Below, piece after piece: positions 10,164 through 21,147 of a DNA stretch of 64,000 bases. Numbering within the stretch: the stretch's first letter is position 1; each line of letters begins with the position of its first letter. A program made the position numbers and the translations under genes. The DNA is from Eucommia ulmoides (taxonomy: Eukaryota; Streptophyta; Magnoliopsida; Garryales; Eucommiaceae): contig CM028338.1 of assembly GCA_016647705.1 (NCBI GenBank), positions 9,671,240 through 9,735,239 on the forward strand. The letters are read 5' to 3'. Below the pieces are notes generated by a model, which made no database searches, was not told the origin of the DNA, and was given only the letters and a program-made list of their open reading frames with translations.

Positions 10164-10901
10164 GTGCAAAGTTCTGAAAGTGTGAAATGGAATAAGACCA
10201 TGAATGAAGAATTGGATTCTTTCCACAAGAATATGACTTGGGAACTCATAGAGCTACTAAGAGGGAAAAAGGAAATTGGGTGTAGATGGGTATATGTAAA
10301 GAAAGAAGACTCTCATGGGAAAGACAATGTGAGATTCAAGGCAATATTGTTTGCAAAGGGACGTGCTCAAAAGGATGGGATCGACCACAATAAAGTCTTC
10401 TCATTGGTAGTGAGGCATTCCTTTATTCGAATTTTACTCGTCTTGGTCACACAATTTGACTTGGAGTTATCGCAGCTTAATGTGAAAATTGCTTTTCTAC
10501 ATAGAGATTTGGATGAGGAAATTTATATGTTACAACTTGATGGTTTCAAACCTGCTGGCAAAGAACAAATGGTGTGCAAGTTGCAGAGGACCCTGTATGG
10601 TTTGAAGCAATCTCCACGACAGTGTTATTTGAGATTTGACAAATTTATGAAAGTATATAACTTTACGCAAAGTCAATACGATCATTGCGTGTACTTTCGT
10701 AAATTTGAAGACGATACATTCATTTATTTGCTCTTATATGTTGATGATGCATTGATTGCATGTAAGAGCTCGGTGGAGATTGAAAAGTTGACAGCCCAAC
10801 TTCAGAAGGAATTCAAAATGAAAGATTTTGGTGAAGCCAAGAAAATTTTGGGTATGGAAATTACTCGTGACAGAGCGACTAAGACTGTGTGGCTAACATA
10901 G
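10164..10901 (+). pseudogene. Copia reverse transcriptase
   Basis: This is the longest open copia frame in the element (245 codons). It begins inside the RT domain at WNKTMNEELDSFHKNMTWEL. CRWVYVKKED follows, then QLNVKIAFLHRDLDEEIYM, where the catalytic Asp of DVKTAFL is Asn. YGLKQSPRQCYLRFDKFM follows, and the catalytic YVDD box is intact (LLYVDDALIA). It ends with LGMEITRDR and a TAG where Gln is usual, followed by KHYLKNIL in the same frame. The RT fold is recognisable, but one catalytic residue is lost. Confidence 0.9.
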
Positions 10902-11717
10902 AAACATTATTTGAAAAATATACTAAATTGATTTGGTATTGATGAAAATACCAAACCGATTAGTACATATTTGGCTCCTCACTTTAAGTTAAGTGCGGAA
11001 TTGTCACCGAGTACAAATGAAAAAATGATGTATATGCCTTAAGTGTCGTATGCAAGTTTGATTGGAAGCCTCATGTACGCAATGCTATACAAGAGACCTG
11101 ATATTTCTCAAGCGGTTAGTATGGTTAGTAGGTATATGCATGATTCAGGAAAGAAGTATTGGGAAGATGCAAAATAGGTTTTAAGGTATGTCAAAGGTAC
11201 TGATGATGTGAGTTTGAAATTTGTGAGAAATCAAATGGAAGTTGAAAGATTTCTCATTGGATATGTGGATTCGAACTACGCTGGTGATTTGGATAAGTAA
11301 TGATCTACTACTAGGTATTTATTTACCATGGCTAGTAGTCCAGTCAATTGGAGGTCTACTTTGCAGTTCATTATAGCATTGTCTACTACGGAGGCTGAAT
11401 ACATGGCTACTAGAAAAGCCATGAAAAAAGCCATTTGGATTCATGGACTGATTACCGACTTGGATCTTCATCAGAAATAGGTGGAGATATATTGTGATAG
11501 TCAAAGCGCAATACCTCCAGCAAAGAACCAAGTCCATTATGTTCGGACCAAGCATATTGATGTTCGATTCCACTTTGTTCGAGAAATTATTAATGTAGAT
11601 GTTATTCTTCTTACGAAGATTGGGACGACCGATAACCCTGCAGATATGTTGACGAAAGTCGTTGAAAGTGCCAAGTTTCAACATTGCTTAAACTTGACCA
11701 ATATTGTTCATATATAG
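10902..11717 (+). pseudogene. Copia RT connection and RNase H
   Basis: After the stop the same frame continues through YASLIGSLMYAMLYKRPDIS and SRYMHDSGKKYWEDAK. The RNase H acidic residues are then present in order: YVDSNYAGDLDK, ALSTTEAEYMA, and YCDSQSAI (11481 onward). [26 protein letters not shown] and a stop at 11715-11717 close the polyprotein. At least six in-frame stops interrupt it, several where Trp (DAKWVL), Arg (DKRRSTT) or Gln is normal. Confidence 0.85.
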
Positions 11718-11864
11718 TATGATTTTGGAGGAGCAACCATTGGGCATATTGGATGTGTAGTATGTGAATTCATATTAATATTGACATGATTGTGGTATTT
11801 GAAAATCTCGCCAAGGTGGAGATTAATGGGATATTGGCTATATTTTTTATATGGTGGGGCTACT

Positions 11865-13215
11865 TGACATGCCCCGATTTTCTGAAAAGGAAAAGAATAA
11901 TAAATAAGCTTAAGAATAGGGGTTTTTAAAGCGCCGTTTTTTTTCAAAAAAATACTTAGGCCATTTAAAAAAATAAGGAGTCGTCACCTAACATTGGGTT
12001 TAAATGGTGTACTAGGTCAACGGATTTTTAGAAAATAATTTAAAAGGGCTAATTAAAAATTAACTCCAAAAATACGGTCAAAGCAAATATTTATTTAAAG
12101 GATCGGGGGTCGATTATGCTCGGGAAAGGTGTTAGGCACCCCAAGATGCCCGTCCAAAAATGGTTCCTTATGTCCAATTAAGTCCAATTAATTTAAGTCC
12201 AAACATTTTATTTTATTTTAAAATCTTTTCCTCCTTATAAAATATTTTTGGTATTTTTTAAAAATATGGTGGGACAAGTTTTTTGATTTTTTGGAATATT
12301 TCTCCGGTATAACCTCTTATCGCATATTAAGGATTCGACAATGATAGTCCCCAGGGGATTTTATGTATGTTTTCGAGAGATTTCTTTGATTTAAATATAC
12401 AAACTAAAATAAATGAATAAGATGAGAAATATGAATGCAAAAACTAACATCTATATGAATTTTTTTTTTTTTTTTATGCAACAGTGACATAAAACTAAAG
12501 GGTTTAATTCAAATATGTCAATGCAAACTGATGTGAATACAGGAATTGAATAGGGAACACTATGTGAATATACGTGATTATGAGTGGCAATGATTTAATT
12601 AAAAAAATATAAAGGATGCATGTGTCATGACTAGATGTGAAAAAGTAGCATGGATTCGTGAAAAATAAAAAAAAACTACATGTATGAAAAATGTAAGTGG
12701 TGAAAGTGTCATAAACATGCCGTCTAAATGATACAAGAAATAAACATGCTAAGTGGATGAAAAAAAAAATCTACTTTGAGTTTGTCCGATTAATTTAAAG
12801 AAATCTTGTTTTGAAATTCCCTCAAATTCTATGGATAAGAGAATCGAGGGAGGTTCGCGGAAATAATTTTGTTGAAATTAATTTTTTCGAGACTTAAACG
12901 AAATCCCACAAAAAATTTACCGAGAGAAGAGATTTCCTAAAATATTCATTTCTAAATTCTGCTTGAGTTGGGGAATGGAAACGAAGTTACGGAAAACTCT
13001 CCCACGATTTATCGAATCGTCGGATTCACCTTAAGGTTCATAAGGATTAATTCCTACAAACAAAGTTTTTTTTTATTTTTATTTTTATTTTTAGGGTATT
13101 GATAACAAGAAAAAAAAATACAGAAAATAAATAATAAAATATCCTTCACCTAATGTTCAGGGTTAAGCTTAACGTGAGAAACCTACCCCAGTGTTTTCAT
13201 CATATCATCGAATGA

Positions 13216-13273
<58 letters not shown>

Positions 13274-13981
13274 TTACAAACAAAATAAAAAAAAATGCTG
13301 AAATAAAAAAAATAAAAAAATAGTGAGTGTTCTCGTCTAAACGCTCAAAGGTTCAGATTGAGAATGAAAAATCTCATCCCGGTGCTTTTCATCAAGTCAC
13401 GGACAAAAAATAAAATAAAATAAAATAAAGTTTACAGGAATTTAAATTACGAAGAGAATAAAATAAATTGAAAAAGAATTACAAATCAGAAAATATATCT
13501 GTTCTAGGCCAAGAATCCCGATACTCGAGTTTTTTCTTTCTCGCATACAGCTTTCCAAAAGGATTTACGATGAGAATCACTCTCTAAAGGGGTTTTTCTC
13601 TCAATTTTTGAATGTCCCTCGAAGGATTTCTTTCTAATTTTTTGTGTGTCTAAACTATGAGGAGGAGGGTCTTATTTATAGGAATGATTTGGACTGAAGA
13701 ATCCTAGAAACCCTAGTCCTAATTTGACAAGAAAAAGGAAACATAACCTAAAAGGAAATGGAGAAGGTAAGGGAAAAGGAAATCTAATTTGATTTTGATA
13801 AGAAAACCTTTTCTTTTCAATTTTTTTTTTTTCAGTTTTATTATTTTTTTTCTTTTATCTTTCTTTCAGTTTTTCATTTTTTCTTTTCTTTTTCCTCTAT
13901 TTTTTTTTTAAAATAAAAATAAAATAAATTTTAAAATAAAGTATAAAATTTTTGTAGGACGGTCAAAATGTTGTGTCTACA
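11865..13981 (+). mobile_element. Solo LTR (2.1 kb) in the copia 3' LTR
   Basis: It begins TGACATGCCCCGATTTT and ends TTGTGTCTACA, so TG...CA ends. It is flanked by the perfect 5-bp duplication CTACT (11860-11864 and 13982-13986). The GGTGTTAGGCACCCC block (12129-12144) and the TG...GTGTCTACA ends are features I associate with large plant Ty3/gypsy LTRs of the Tat/Retand kind. A (TA)n tract lies at 13219-13270 and a TATA-like TCTTATTTATAGG near 13669. No internal domain remains, so it formed by LTR-LTR recombination. Strand is assumed from general resemblance. Confidence 0.85.
13219..13270. repeat. (TA)n microsatellite
   Basis: About 26 uninterrupted TA units inside the solo LTR. Similar TA tracts lie at 14846-14882, 16087-16118, 33783-33854, 35500-35530 and 47287-47346. 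A GA tract lies at 15279-15304. Confidence 0.95.
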
Positions 13982-14611
13982 CTACTACCTTTTGAAAAAG
14001 AAGTCATCTTTTTGAAAATTGATAAGAATTTTGTCGGCAACTTTCCTTTTGATAATTGAATTAGCAGTTGTATTTAATTGTCTACCACCAACGGCCATTT
14101 TTGTTGAAGAAAATAGTTGGAATTTAGGTTGCAGCATTTGTTGAAGGCAGTAGAAGAAGATGCGAGAAACTCGGCGGTCGATTTTGAAGAAAATTGAAGA
14201 AGATAAAGAAAAATAAAAAAATTTCTTCATCTCGTCCTCTGCCTATAAAATGGCAAAGGTTCTAAAGCGGATGTGCATCTCACAAAATATAGTGAGAATG
14301 CGTATCTTTCACAAATTGGAGAGATCAATATCTCTCAAGTTGAAGTAGAGAGAGAGTGAGAGATCAAATTCCTCAATAGTCACAATTGAGAGAAATTTTT
14401 TTTTTCCCACAAGTGTCTTAAGTTGTTTTAAGGCCTTATTTTGTATTCTTTAGTTGTATTTCATAGTCAAATAAAGAAGTTTCATAATTGCTCCAGAGGA
14501 CATAAGAGAAATTGCCAAACCTTGTATTGTTGTTCATACGTGTGTATTTTCATTTTATTTTCTCATAATATTTGTTTTGTTTGGGTCCACTTGACAAGCT
14601 TCCGCATAATA

Positions 14612-14755
14612 GGGTCTTTGTTCAAGACGAAGATTTCACTGGCAAAGGGGCCGCTATAGAGATGCTTACCAAAGAGGCCGAGGGAGAAGACATAGGAGGT
14701 GTGGCCCTCGAAGGTGGCGGCACAATAGTAGTGGACGACAATGAAAGGCTGGGTG
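14612..14755 (-). pseudogene. WD40-repeat gene (JINGUBANG-like), upstream part
   Basis: The minus strand reads TFEGHTSYVFSL, GKHLYSG and ASEIFVLNKDP, a WD40 blade with its GH and terminal dipeptide region. The frame runs straight into the copia target site. If the copia element is mentally removed and one copy of the duplicated 5-mer kept, the frame passes from LNKDP into SRMGILSNKL and on to QDHKVRVWKI at 7440-7410 without a shift. The N-terminal boundary near 14755 is uncertain: upstream sequence is proline-rich and low in complexity. Confidence 0.7.
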
Positions 14756-14842
14756 GGGGTAGGGGTGGGGTAAATGTCATTGTGTAAAAAATTAAGGGTA
14801 AAAGGTATATTTTTAAAAATTGGGGATGTTAGTAAATTTTTT

Positions 14843-14884
<42 letters not shown>

Positions 14885-16084
14885 GGGCATTTATGTCTTT
14901 TTACAAAAAAAAATGGTCAAAGAGGTTGACTGGCATTTCTCAAAAGATAGTGGAAGTTTGTGGTCTTGAGCAAAATGACAAGGGAGGTAAATGGTATACA
15001 TCCTTACAAGATTTATTACAAAAGCTGCAAATTTATTGAACAAATTTACAAGTTTATCTGAAGTTAATTATAAGGAAAAAAATAAAATAAAATTGGTGGC
15101 ACTAGTATTTTATCTGGTGGCACCAATTTTATCTTTTGAACTTGGTTTTTATTCCTCAAATGTTGGTTACACTGATGTTTTATCTGGTGGCACCAGTATG
15201 GTTAGTTGAATTTGGTTTCCGTTTCTCATTCATTTCAATCTCTAAGATTCATTTTAATCTATACGCTGAGAACACACTAGAGAGAGAGAGAGAGAGAGAG
15301 AGAGTAAAAATTGGTGCAAAAATTGGACATCAAAACTAGTAGATGAGAATTAATTATGAATATCCAATGCATCTGTGGAAGAAGGACTATCATGATAACT
15401 TCATGGAGAGACTTGAATCCCGATTGAAGGTTTTTCACCTTTGCTGACTATAAGGTATGATCATCTTATAAGATTTTGTTTAATTATTTTGTTCATGTGT
15501 GACTAAATTTAAAAATAGAAGATTTTATCCTTTTCTTTTTGAAATAACATTTTGGGTTATAACATATGAAAAGGACTTCATCTGGGTTCTTTCATTGGTA
15601 TGATAATCAGTTGGATCCCAGAGCAAGATAGGTAATCCCTAGATTAGTAAGGAGAAAAAACGAGCTTGAAGAGATTATAAGAACGCGAAGAAAAAGGGAG
15701 AAGAATGACACACAATGTGTCTTATTGTGTCTTGGGACATTACTTGGATGGTCTACAACGATGACACACAATGTGTTTGATGAAATGTCCATAAGAAAGA
15801 AAAGAAAACTATCAATTTGTTGTTTTAGTTTTATTGTATTTTTCGTATATCTTGTTTGCAATCAATTGGTAGAAAATGATTGGGTTTGTCGTCGAGTCTT
15901 GTTTGCACTAATTGTATGTATAAATGCCTCAATGAAATTGTATTTTTGTATATTGGTAGCACCAACATATGGTAGGTAGCATGTGGTGAATGAAAGTTAT
16001 TTTGAAAATATGAATTTCTAACCCATTCTGTGTATCTTCTAGTTGTGGCAGCACGAACATGTTTTATAACAATATTGATTTTGT

Positions 16085-16111
<27 letters not shown>
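14756..16111. other. No gene recognised; short repeats and microsatellites
   Basis: It contains a TA tract (14846-14882), two copies of TTTTATCTGGTGGCACCA spaced about 75 bp apart (15107 and 15178), a GA tract (15279-15304), and two copies of TGACACACAATGTGT (about 15703 and 15761). GGTGGCACCA-like words recur near 15954 and 16045. Open frames are under 90 codons and resemble nothing I know. It may be the 5' flank or an intron of the WD40 gene. Confidence 0.5.
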
Positions 16112-16120
<9 letters not shown>

Positions 16121-17388
16121 AAATTTTTTAACTATTGACATATTTCTAAGTAGTCCTTTTAAGTTTGTGTATTTCATTTTAAACTCGTATTAAAATATTT
16201 TTTAAAAGTCTATTTTATTAAAAATTCCGTCCAAACTAACAAAATTTTGAAAGAAAAATTACCCTTTTACATTTTTTTTATTTTTTAATCATTTTTTTCT
16301 TTTTCTCCTATTTATATTTCTCTCTCTATCTTCCAGCTGCAGCCATGGCTTCGCTTCTCGCAAACGTTATTTCCATATTCTCACCGCAACCCATCACCGA
16401 AACACCCAAATCCTAATCCTAATCCAGCAGTGGGTATAACATCGTTTTTATCTCCATTGTCCTCTTTTAAGTTCTGATCGATCTCTTTGTCGGGCATGAC
16501 TGTGCCTGTGGAGATGAAATTGACTGGCTTAGTGAAATTAGATTTTTTCGACAAATCCTTTCTTCGTTTCCTGGAACCACCACCTCCATCTTCATCATCT
16601 AAATCACTGGAACCTGTAAATACGCCATAAATGGTGTCGTCGTGTGTTTGTGAACACTTTTCCTTGCGCTTGCGGTTGTAGAATTCGCGGCCAATCCACT
16701 GGGCATCTTCGGAATCGTTCTCCATTCCAAACCTTTCTATATCCTGATACACCATGTTTTTTTTATCTCTCTCTAGTGAGAAGTGCAAAGCCCAAGAAAA
16801 GATTCAAAATCAAACAAAGCAGAATTGAAATCCCTAAGCAAAGTATAGATGCAAACAATTAACAGTTTACTTAATTGACAGATAATTCAACAATTCTGGA
16901 TTACGGAATTCCTAAATCAACTAATAATAACAATTTTCAGAGGATTAACATTCGCAGAAAAGTAAAAATCGGCATAAAAATACATGTATTGAAACTCCAA
17001 GTGGATGAAGATGGAGAGGAGCAAAGTGCGAACGAGCCACGGTCCACGATGAGTTAGCGACGGGATCTGGATGGACGGTCGACGAGCATCAACGAACACG
17101 GCAACTCGACGGCGATATGTGGACGGTCAATGAGATTGAACGGCGTCGTGGTTCTGAAAGGGAGAGGAAGAGTGAGGGAGGAAGAGAGAGGAAAAAAAAA
17201 ATGATTAAATTTTTTTAAAAAAAATGTGAAAAGACTATCTTGCCATTCTATTATGTTACTTTTGATGTAATTTTTGACAAAATGACCGTTTAAAAACATG
17301 TTGATACGTAGAGAATTTAAAATGAAATACACAAACTTTGATGGATTATTTAGAAACATGTCAATAGTTAGAAGGTTTAAAATGTACC

Positions 17389-17390
<2 letters not shown>
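16112..17390. mobile_element. Pack-MULE-like element carrying an STIPL1 fragment
   Basis: The left end (16112-16310) and right end (17180-17390, read in reverse complement) are homologous inverted repeats of about 200 bp. Shared words are TAACTATTGACAT, AAGTTTGTGTATTTCATTTTAAA and TTTAATCATTTTTTT. Between them lies about 870 bp with a fragment of a host gene on the minus strand. Long terminal inverted repeats round gene fragments are the hallmark of Mutator-like Pack elements. No transposase is present. The 9-bp target duplication expected of MULEs cannot be read, because the left flank is a TA tract and the right flank is poly-A. Confidence 0.65.
16381..16788 (-). pseudogene. STIPL1: STIPL1/TFIP11-like N-terminus (TIP_N domain), captured fragment
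   Basis: The minus strand gives an open frame of 135 codons. From an internal Met (plus 16755) it reads VYQDIERFGMEND, AQWIGREFYNRKRKEK, DDTIYGVF, an acidic stretch, GSRKRRKD and FTKPVNFISTGTVMP. This follows the TIP_N region of plant septin-and-tuftelin-interacting protein 1 homologues (STIPL1/NTR1), a G-patch protein that activates the disassembly helicase of the spliceosome. The Met at 16755 is the likelier start because upstream residues do not match. The fragment stops at GLGLGFGCFG, before the G-patch, and the full protein is many times longer. About 300 bp of upstream non-coding sequence was carried along. It is open but truncated, and expression is unknown. Confidence 0.75.
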
Positions 17391-17425
<35 letters not shown>

Positions 17426-17639
17426 ATTTTAAAGGCACTGGTACTTCAAAACCATTGGTGTTGGTGATGAACTAGGGTTAGAAACACACTTCGTTGGTGT
17501 ACCCATATATACACTAGTAGTACGGTTATTTAGTTCGGTGGCCCCGTTATACCAAGCGACAACAACAGATACAATTAACGAATAATTTATAATAGTATGT
17601 ATCACAATTTATTTTTAGTATTAATTAGAAGATTAAAGT
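17391..17639. other. Poly-A tract and unassigned spacer
   Basis: An A-run of about 33 (17392-17424) borders the Pack-MULE-like element. The next 200 bp contains CACTGGTACTTC (17437) and CACTAGTAGTACGG (17512), which resemble CACTA-transposon ends. No partner end was found, so no element is called. Confidence 0.4.
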
Positions 17640-17880
17640 TTAGGGTATATATTGTATGGTAAAGGGTTAAGGGTTAAAGGTTTAGGGTTTACTGTTTAGG
17701 AACCATGTTTTCTTGGTTTTTCGGTAATGTTGAGGGTTTTGGTTTTAGGGATAAAGGTATGTTGTTTAGGGTTTGGTTTTGTTTTAGGGTTTAGGATTTA
17801 GGGATTTAGTTTTAGACTTACGGTTTAGGGGTTGTTGTTTAGCATTTAAGGTTATGGGTTTAGGGTATAGGGCTTACGAG
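17640..17880. repeat. Degenerate interstitial telomere-like repeats
   Basis: Many TTTAGGG units and one- or two-base variants (GGTTTAGGGTTT, GTTTTAGGGTTTAGG, GGTTATGGGTTTAGGG) fill about 240 bp, all in the same orientation. The unit is the plant telomere repeat. The degeneracy suggests an old tract, or slippage-derived repeats, rather than an active telomere. Confidence 0.8.
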
Positions 17881-17882
17881 AT

Positions 17883-18330
17883 GTTTGAAACATTAGGAGA
17901 TATTTTACAAATAATAACTTATTTAATCTGACATTGCAAGATGCATCATTAAAATTTCACAATTCAATTATTGGACTCTTCAATTGACACAATGTGAATT
18001 TTAATATCTTTGTAAATTAAAACATATTTGAAAATATTAGGAGCCATTTCATAAAGAGCAAGTTCTTCAATTGGGATTAAATTTAGTGCATTTACGAATA
18101 TGAATTGTGTGGAACCCTAACCCTGAACCCTAATTTGAATGTCAATTTATTAAATTATTGGACTAAATAAATTATTTGTACTAATTAAGGATTGTTTGAA
18201 AGACTGGGAGCTAATTTACAAATAATAGCTTCTTTAATTTAACATTGTTGGATGTATGCCATGATAATTTCATAATTGAATTATATAACTCATAAATTAA
18301 CATAATCAATTATCGTTAAGGTCTTAGACA
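17883..18330. repeat. Degenerate tandem repeat, about 150-bp period
   Basis: Three related blocks begin near 17883, 18026 and 18190 with (G/A)TTTGAAA(A/C)(A/G)-TAGGAG-TATTT and continue through ACAAATAATA and TAATTTCA(C/T)AATT. A TTTAGGG-like stretch in the opposite sense (CCCTAACCCTGAACCCTAA) lies at 18115. It looks like a decayed minisatellite next to the telomere-like tract. Confidence 0.6.
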
Positions 18331-18764
18331 TGCATAATGTTCCATTGCTTGTTTGCTTAGTTAATCTCTGAAAGATTATCAGTTGGAAAATCGAGCTTCC
18401 ACCTGGCTATGCCCTACTAGGGTAATCTCTCATACTCCATACCAATAGTTTTGAAAGGAAAACCAACTCAACAACACTATCACCAACCAGGGAGTGCTAA
18501 CGTGCAATGCGTTGCGCGATCCCTTTCTTGTTCCCTTGACGAGATATAAAGTAGGGTTGCTAGGTTAGAAAACCTATATCTATCAATTCTCCCCAAGAAC
18601 CTCTTCGTTGGTATAGTCCAGTCCTTCGGAGGACTGAATAGCACTACTGAGTTTGTCTGTTAGTCGTTCATTGTTCACAATTACTTTAATGAATCTGCAG
18701 GAGTCTCCAACTCTCAAAGAACTCATCACATAATAGTGTTCTTTCGCAATCCCACAAATAGTAC
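18331..18764. other. Unassigned spacer
   Basis: No coding frame, repeat or known element end is recognised here. Word CCAGTCCTTCGGAGGACTG (about 18630-18648) is a near-palindrome that could form a short hairpin. Confidence 0.4.
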
Positions 18765-21147
18765 GTAATCACATTTTTAGGTCTTTTGAAAACTAGCCGT
18801 TATAGGACTAGTTAGAATTATTTTTATAGAGACATATGTTTTCAACTTCAATGAATAAAAAACACAGAATTTTAATTAGTCTTTGCTTTAAAGAGAATGA
18901 TTTTTACTGAGATATTTTAAAGAGAGTTATTTTGAAAGAATTCTTGATCAGAGCGCGCAAAAGTTTTCATCATCAGTTTTGTTATTCACTGAGCTATTTT
19001 ATTTATTTACAAGAAATCCCGGTGAGATCTTTCCAAATTAATTTAATTAGTTTTTGAGATGATCTAATTAATTACTTGGATTATTTGTTTTAGAAAATTC
19101 GTTTACCTGTTTGAAAATCTTGCATATCTTAAGAAATAACTTTTGCCTGCAAAATCATATTACATACTATTTGTGTTTTAAATTAAATTAAATCAGATTT
19201 ATTTGTCACATAGTTTTCAGGACATTGATTGAGCATAATTTCTTTGAGTTGGTAAAAGCTTCTGTGGTAAGAAACTTGTGATTTTTTTGTATTTATGAGA
19301 AAGAGTGGATTAGACATATTAGGACGATATCTAATCAAGGTAGTTAGGGTTTGATCTTTAGCTTGCGAAAAAGATTAAGTTTGATTCTTAGCATGTTAAA
19401 TGAATTAGGTTAGTTTTTAGCCTAAAAAAAATAAGGTTTTCCTAAGTCTCTGAAAAGGGAAAAGTGTAATAGTGTGAAAGTGTAAGATTTTATTCTGAGC
19501 ATGTAAAAAGAATTAGGTTAATCCTAAACCTATGAAAATGATTGTAAGGGTTTTGTTGAACCTAATATTTTGATGTAGAATTAAACATTGATATTTTATG
19601 AAACCAATAGTTTTATTGAGTGGTTTCAGATTAAAAGTTCCATGGGTTGAAATGAGAAAAAGATTTGATTAAGAAAAGGAATCGTTGAAGAGGAATTGTC
19701 AAGGAAAATATAACGGATGCAAATTGGAAACGATGAAGACGTGCAGAGTTTTGAAGACAATTAGGTGAAAATAACTCTTTACTTATATATTCTTAATACA
19801 ACCCAAATTAGGATTGTTGGCCCAGTAAGTTACCCAAGAAGGGGGAGTGAATTGGGTAGTACTAAAAAATTAATCCAAATAATAACACTTCAAAAATCAA
19901 ACAATTAATTTTATCCTAAAATTAATTATCATCTTTATAGCAGCGGATAAGTGTAATAAGCTCTAGGTGCACATCTAAACAACATAAGATAAAATAAAGA
20001 AAATAAGTAATGCAGTACACACCAATATATTCTAATTCACCAAGCTACTCTTGGCTAATCCAGTCCTCCGAGCCCAACAAAGATTCGCACCCACTAAACT
20101 CAAGATTCTTTTACAGGTAGGAACAAAACCCTTATAATGATTTTTTTCACAGGCTCATAATCAACCATTACAAATTCCTTTTTCCAGGCTCAGGAATAAC
20201 ATCTACCTTTTACAGGCTCAAGAATAACCTAATTCTATTATAGGAATAATTACTACCTAATTTTTTTTATACCTAAGGATCAAGAATCAAAATCAAACAA
20301 AAACACTCCAGCTATCATTTTCCCAGGTAAGGATGAAACCTTTACAAAATCACTCACAATTAATTCTATAAAGGAAGAATTAACACCTCAATCTCTTTAC
20401 CGGAAGAGATTGAAACCAAGCTATCCCTGATTAGACACTCCCAATAGTATCTAATCCGTACACAACTCACCAATTACAAAATTGATAAGTTATTCCCACT
20501 CGGAGCTTCTACCACCTCAAATTAATTAATACTCAATTAATGTCCCGATACTAGTGATAGAAATAAAGTGAGGAAATAAAATCCGATTATAATACAGAAT
20601 GCGGGTAGCACAATTAAGCACGTAATCAGATTAACACACAAATTGTTTTAAAATATTTTTATACTTTTAAAGTTCAAAAACAATTTCTCATAAAGATCAA
20701 TTCACCAAGAAAGTAATAATAATCAAATACTCAATTAAAGAATAAGTTTAGAATTATCTCACCAGAAAAACACCAAGGGATTGGAAAAACGATTGCTAGA
20801 CAACTCAGATTGGTGAAGCCAAATAAACTAACCCTTTAACTCAAGAACTTTAACTCCAGAATAATCTCACAATATTTTTCAGTATAATATCAGAATGATA
20901 ACTCTTATAAAAACTTAGGAACTGAATAGTTCTTGATATATTATCTATCTTATGTAAAATCTGCAGGTCTCTTTTAATAGCCCTCAAACTAGATCTCCAA
21001 CGGTTAGTTTTCAAATGTTATGTTAATAAATGACACATATGGACCTTATATATCATATAGATTTATAACGTCTATATTTAACCAACAATATAACTTTTAA
21101 AGCTCTCAATTTACTCCTCAAAATAATTTGATCTTAATCAATGAAAG

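Larger units (their letters stand above)
7548..14611 (+). mobile_element. Tork-like Ty1/copia retrotransposon inserted in the WD40 gene
   Basis: The parts are 5' LTR (7548-8436), iMet primer site (8439), gag, protease, integrase, reverse transcriptase, RNase H, a purine-rich tract (AAGGTGGAGATTA near 11813), and a 3' LTR (11824-14611) that is itself interrupted. The integrase-RT-RNase H order is diagnostic of copia, and the residue patterns resemble the Tnt1/Tork lineage. Flanking 5-mers GGGTT (7543-7547) and GGGTC (14612-14616) look like the target duplication with one change. All reading frames carry stops, so the element is dead. Without the nested solo LTR the element is about 4.9 kb. Confidence 0.9.
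11824..14611 (+). repeat. Copia 3' LTR, split by a solo LTR
   Basis: It starts after the purine-rich AAGGTGGAGATTA tract with GGGATATTGGC and ends CTTCCGCATAATA. The host LTR sequence is 11824-11864 plus 13987-14611, interrupted at 11865-13981. It shares with the 5' LTR the blocks TTTTGTCGGCAAC, GAAGATGCGAGAAACTC-like and AGTGTCTTAAGTTGTTT. Confidence 0.85.

Noticed and set aside
15695..15780. TGACACACAATGTGT pair as a possible protein-binding or transposon end
   Set aside because: Two short copies 57 bp apart in direct orientation, without flanking duplications or further structure.
17437..17560. Possible CACTA-transposon ends (CACTGGTACTTC, CACTAGTAGTACGG)
   Set aside because: No inverted partner, 3-bp duplication or transposase was found, and CACTA is a common word.
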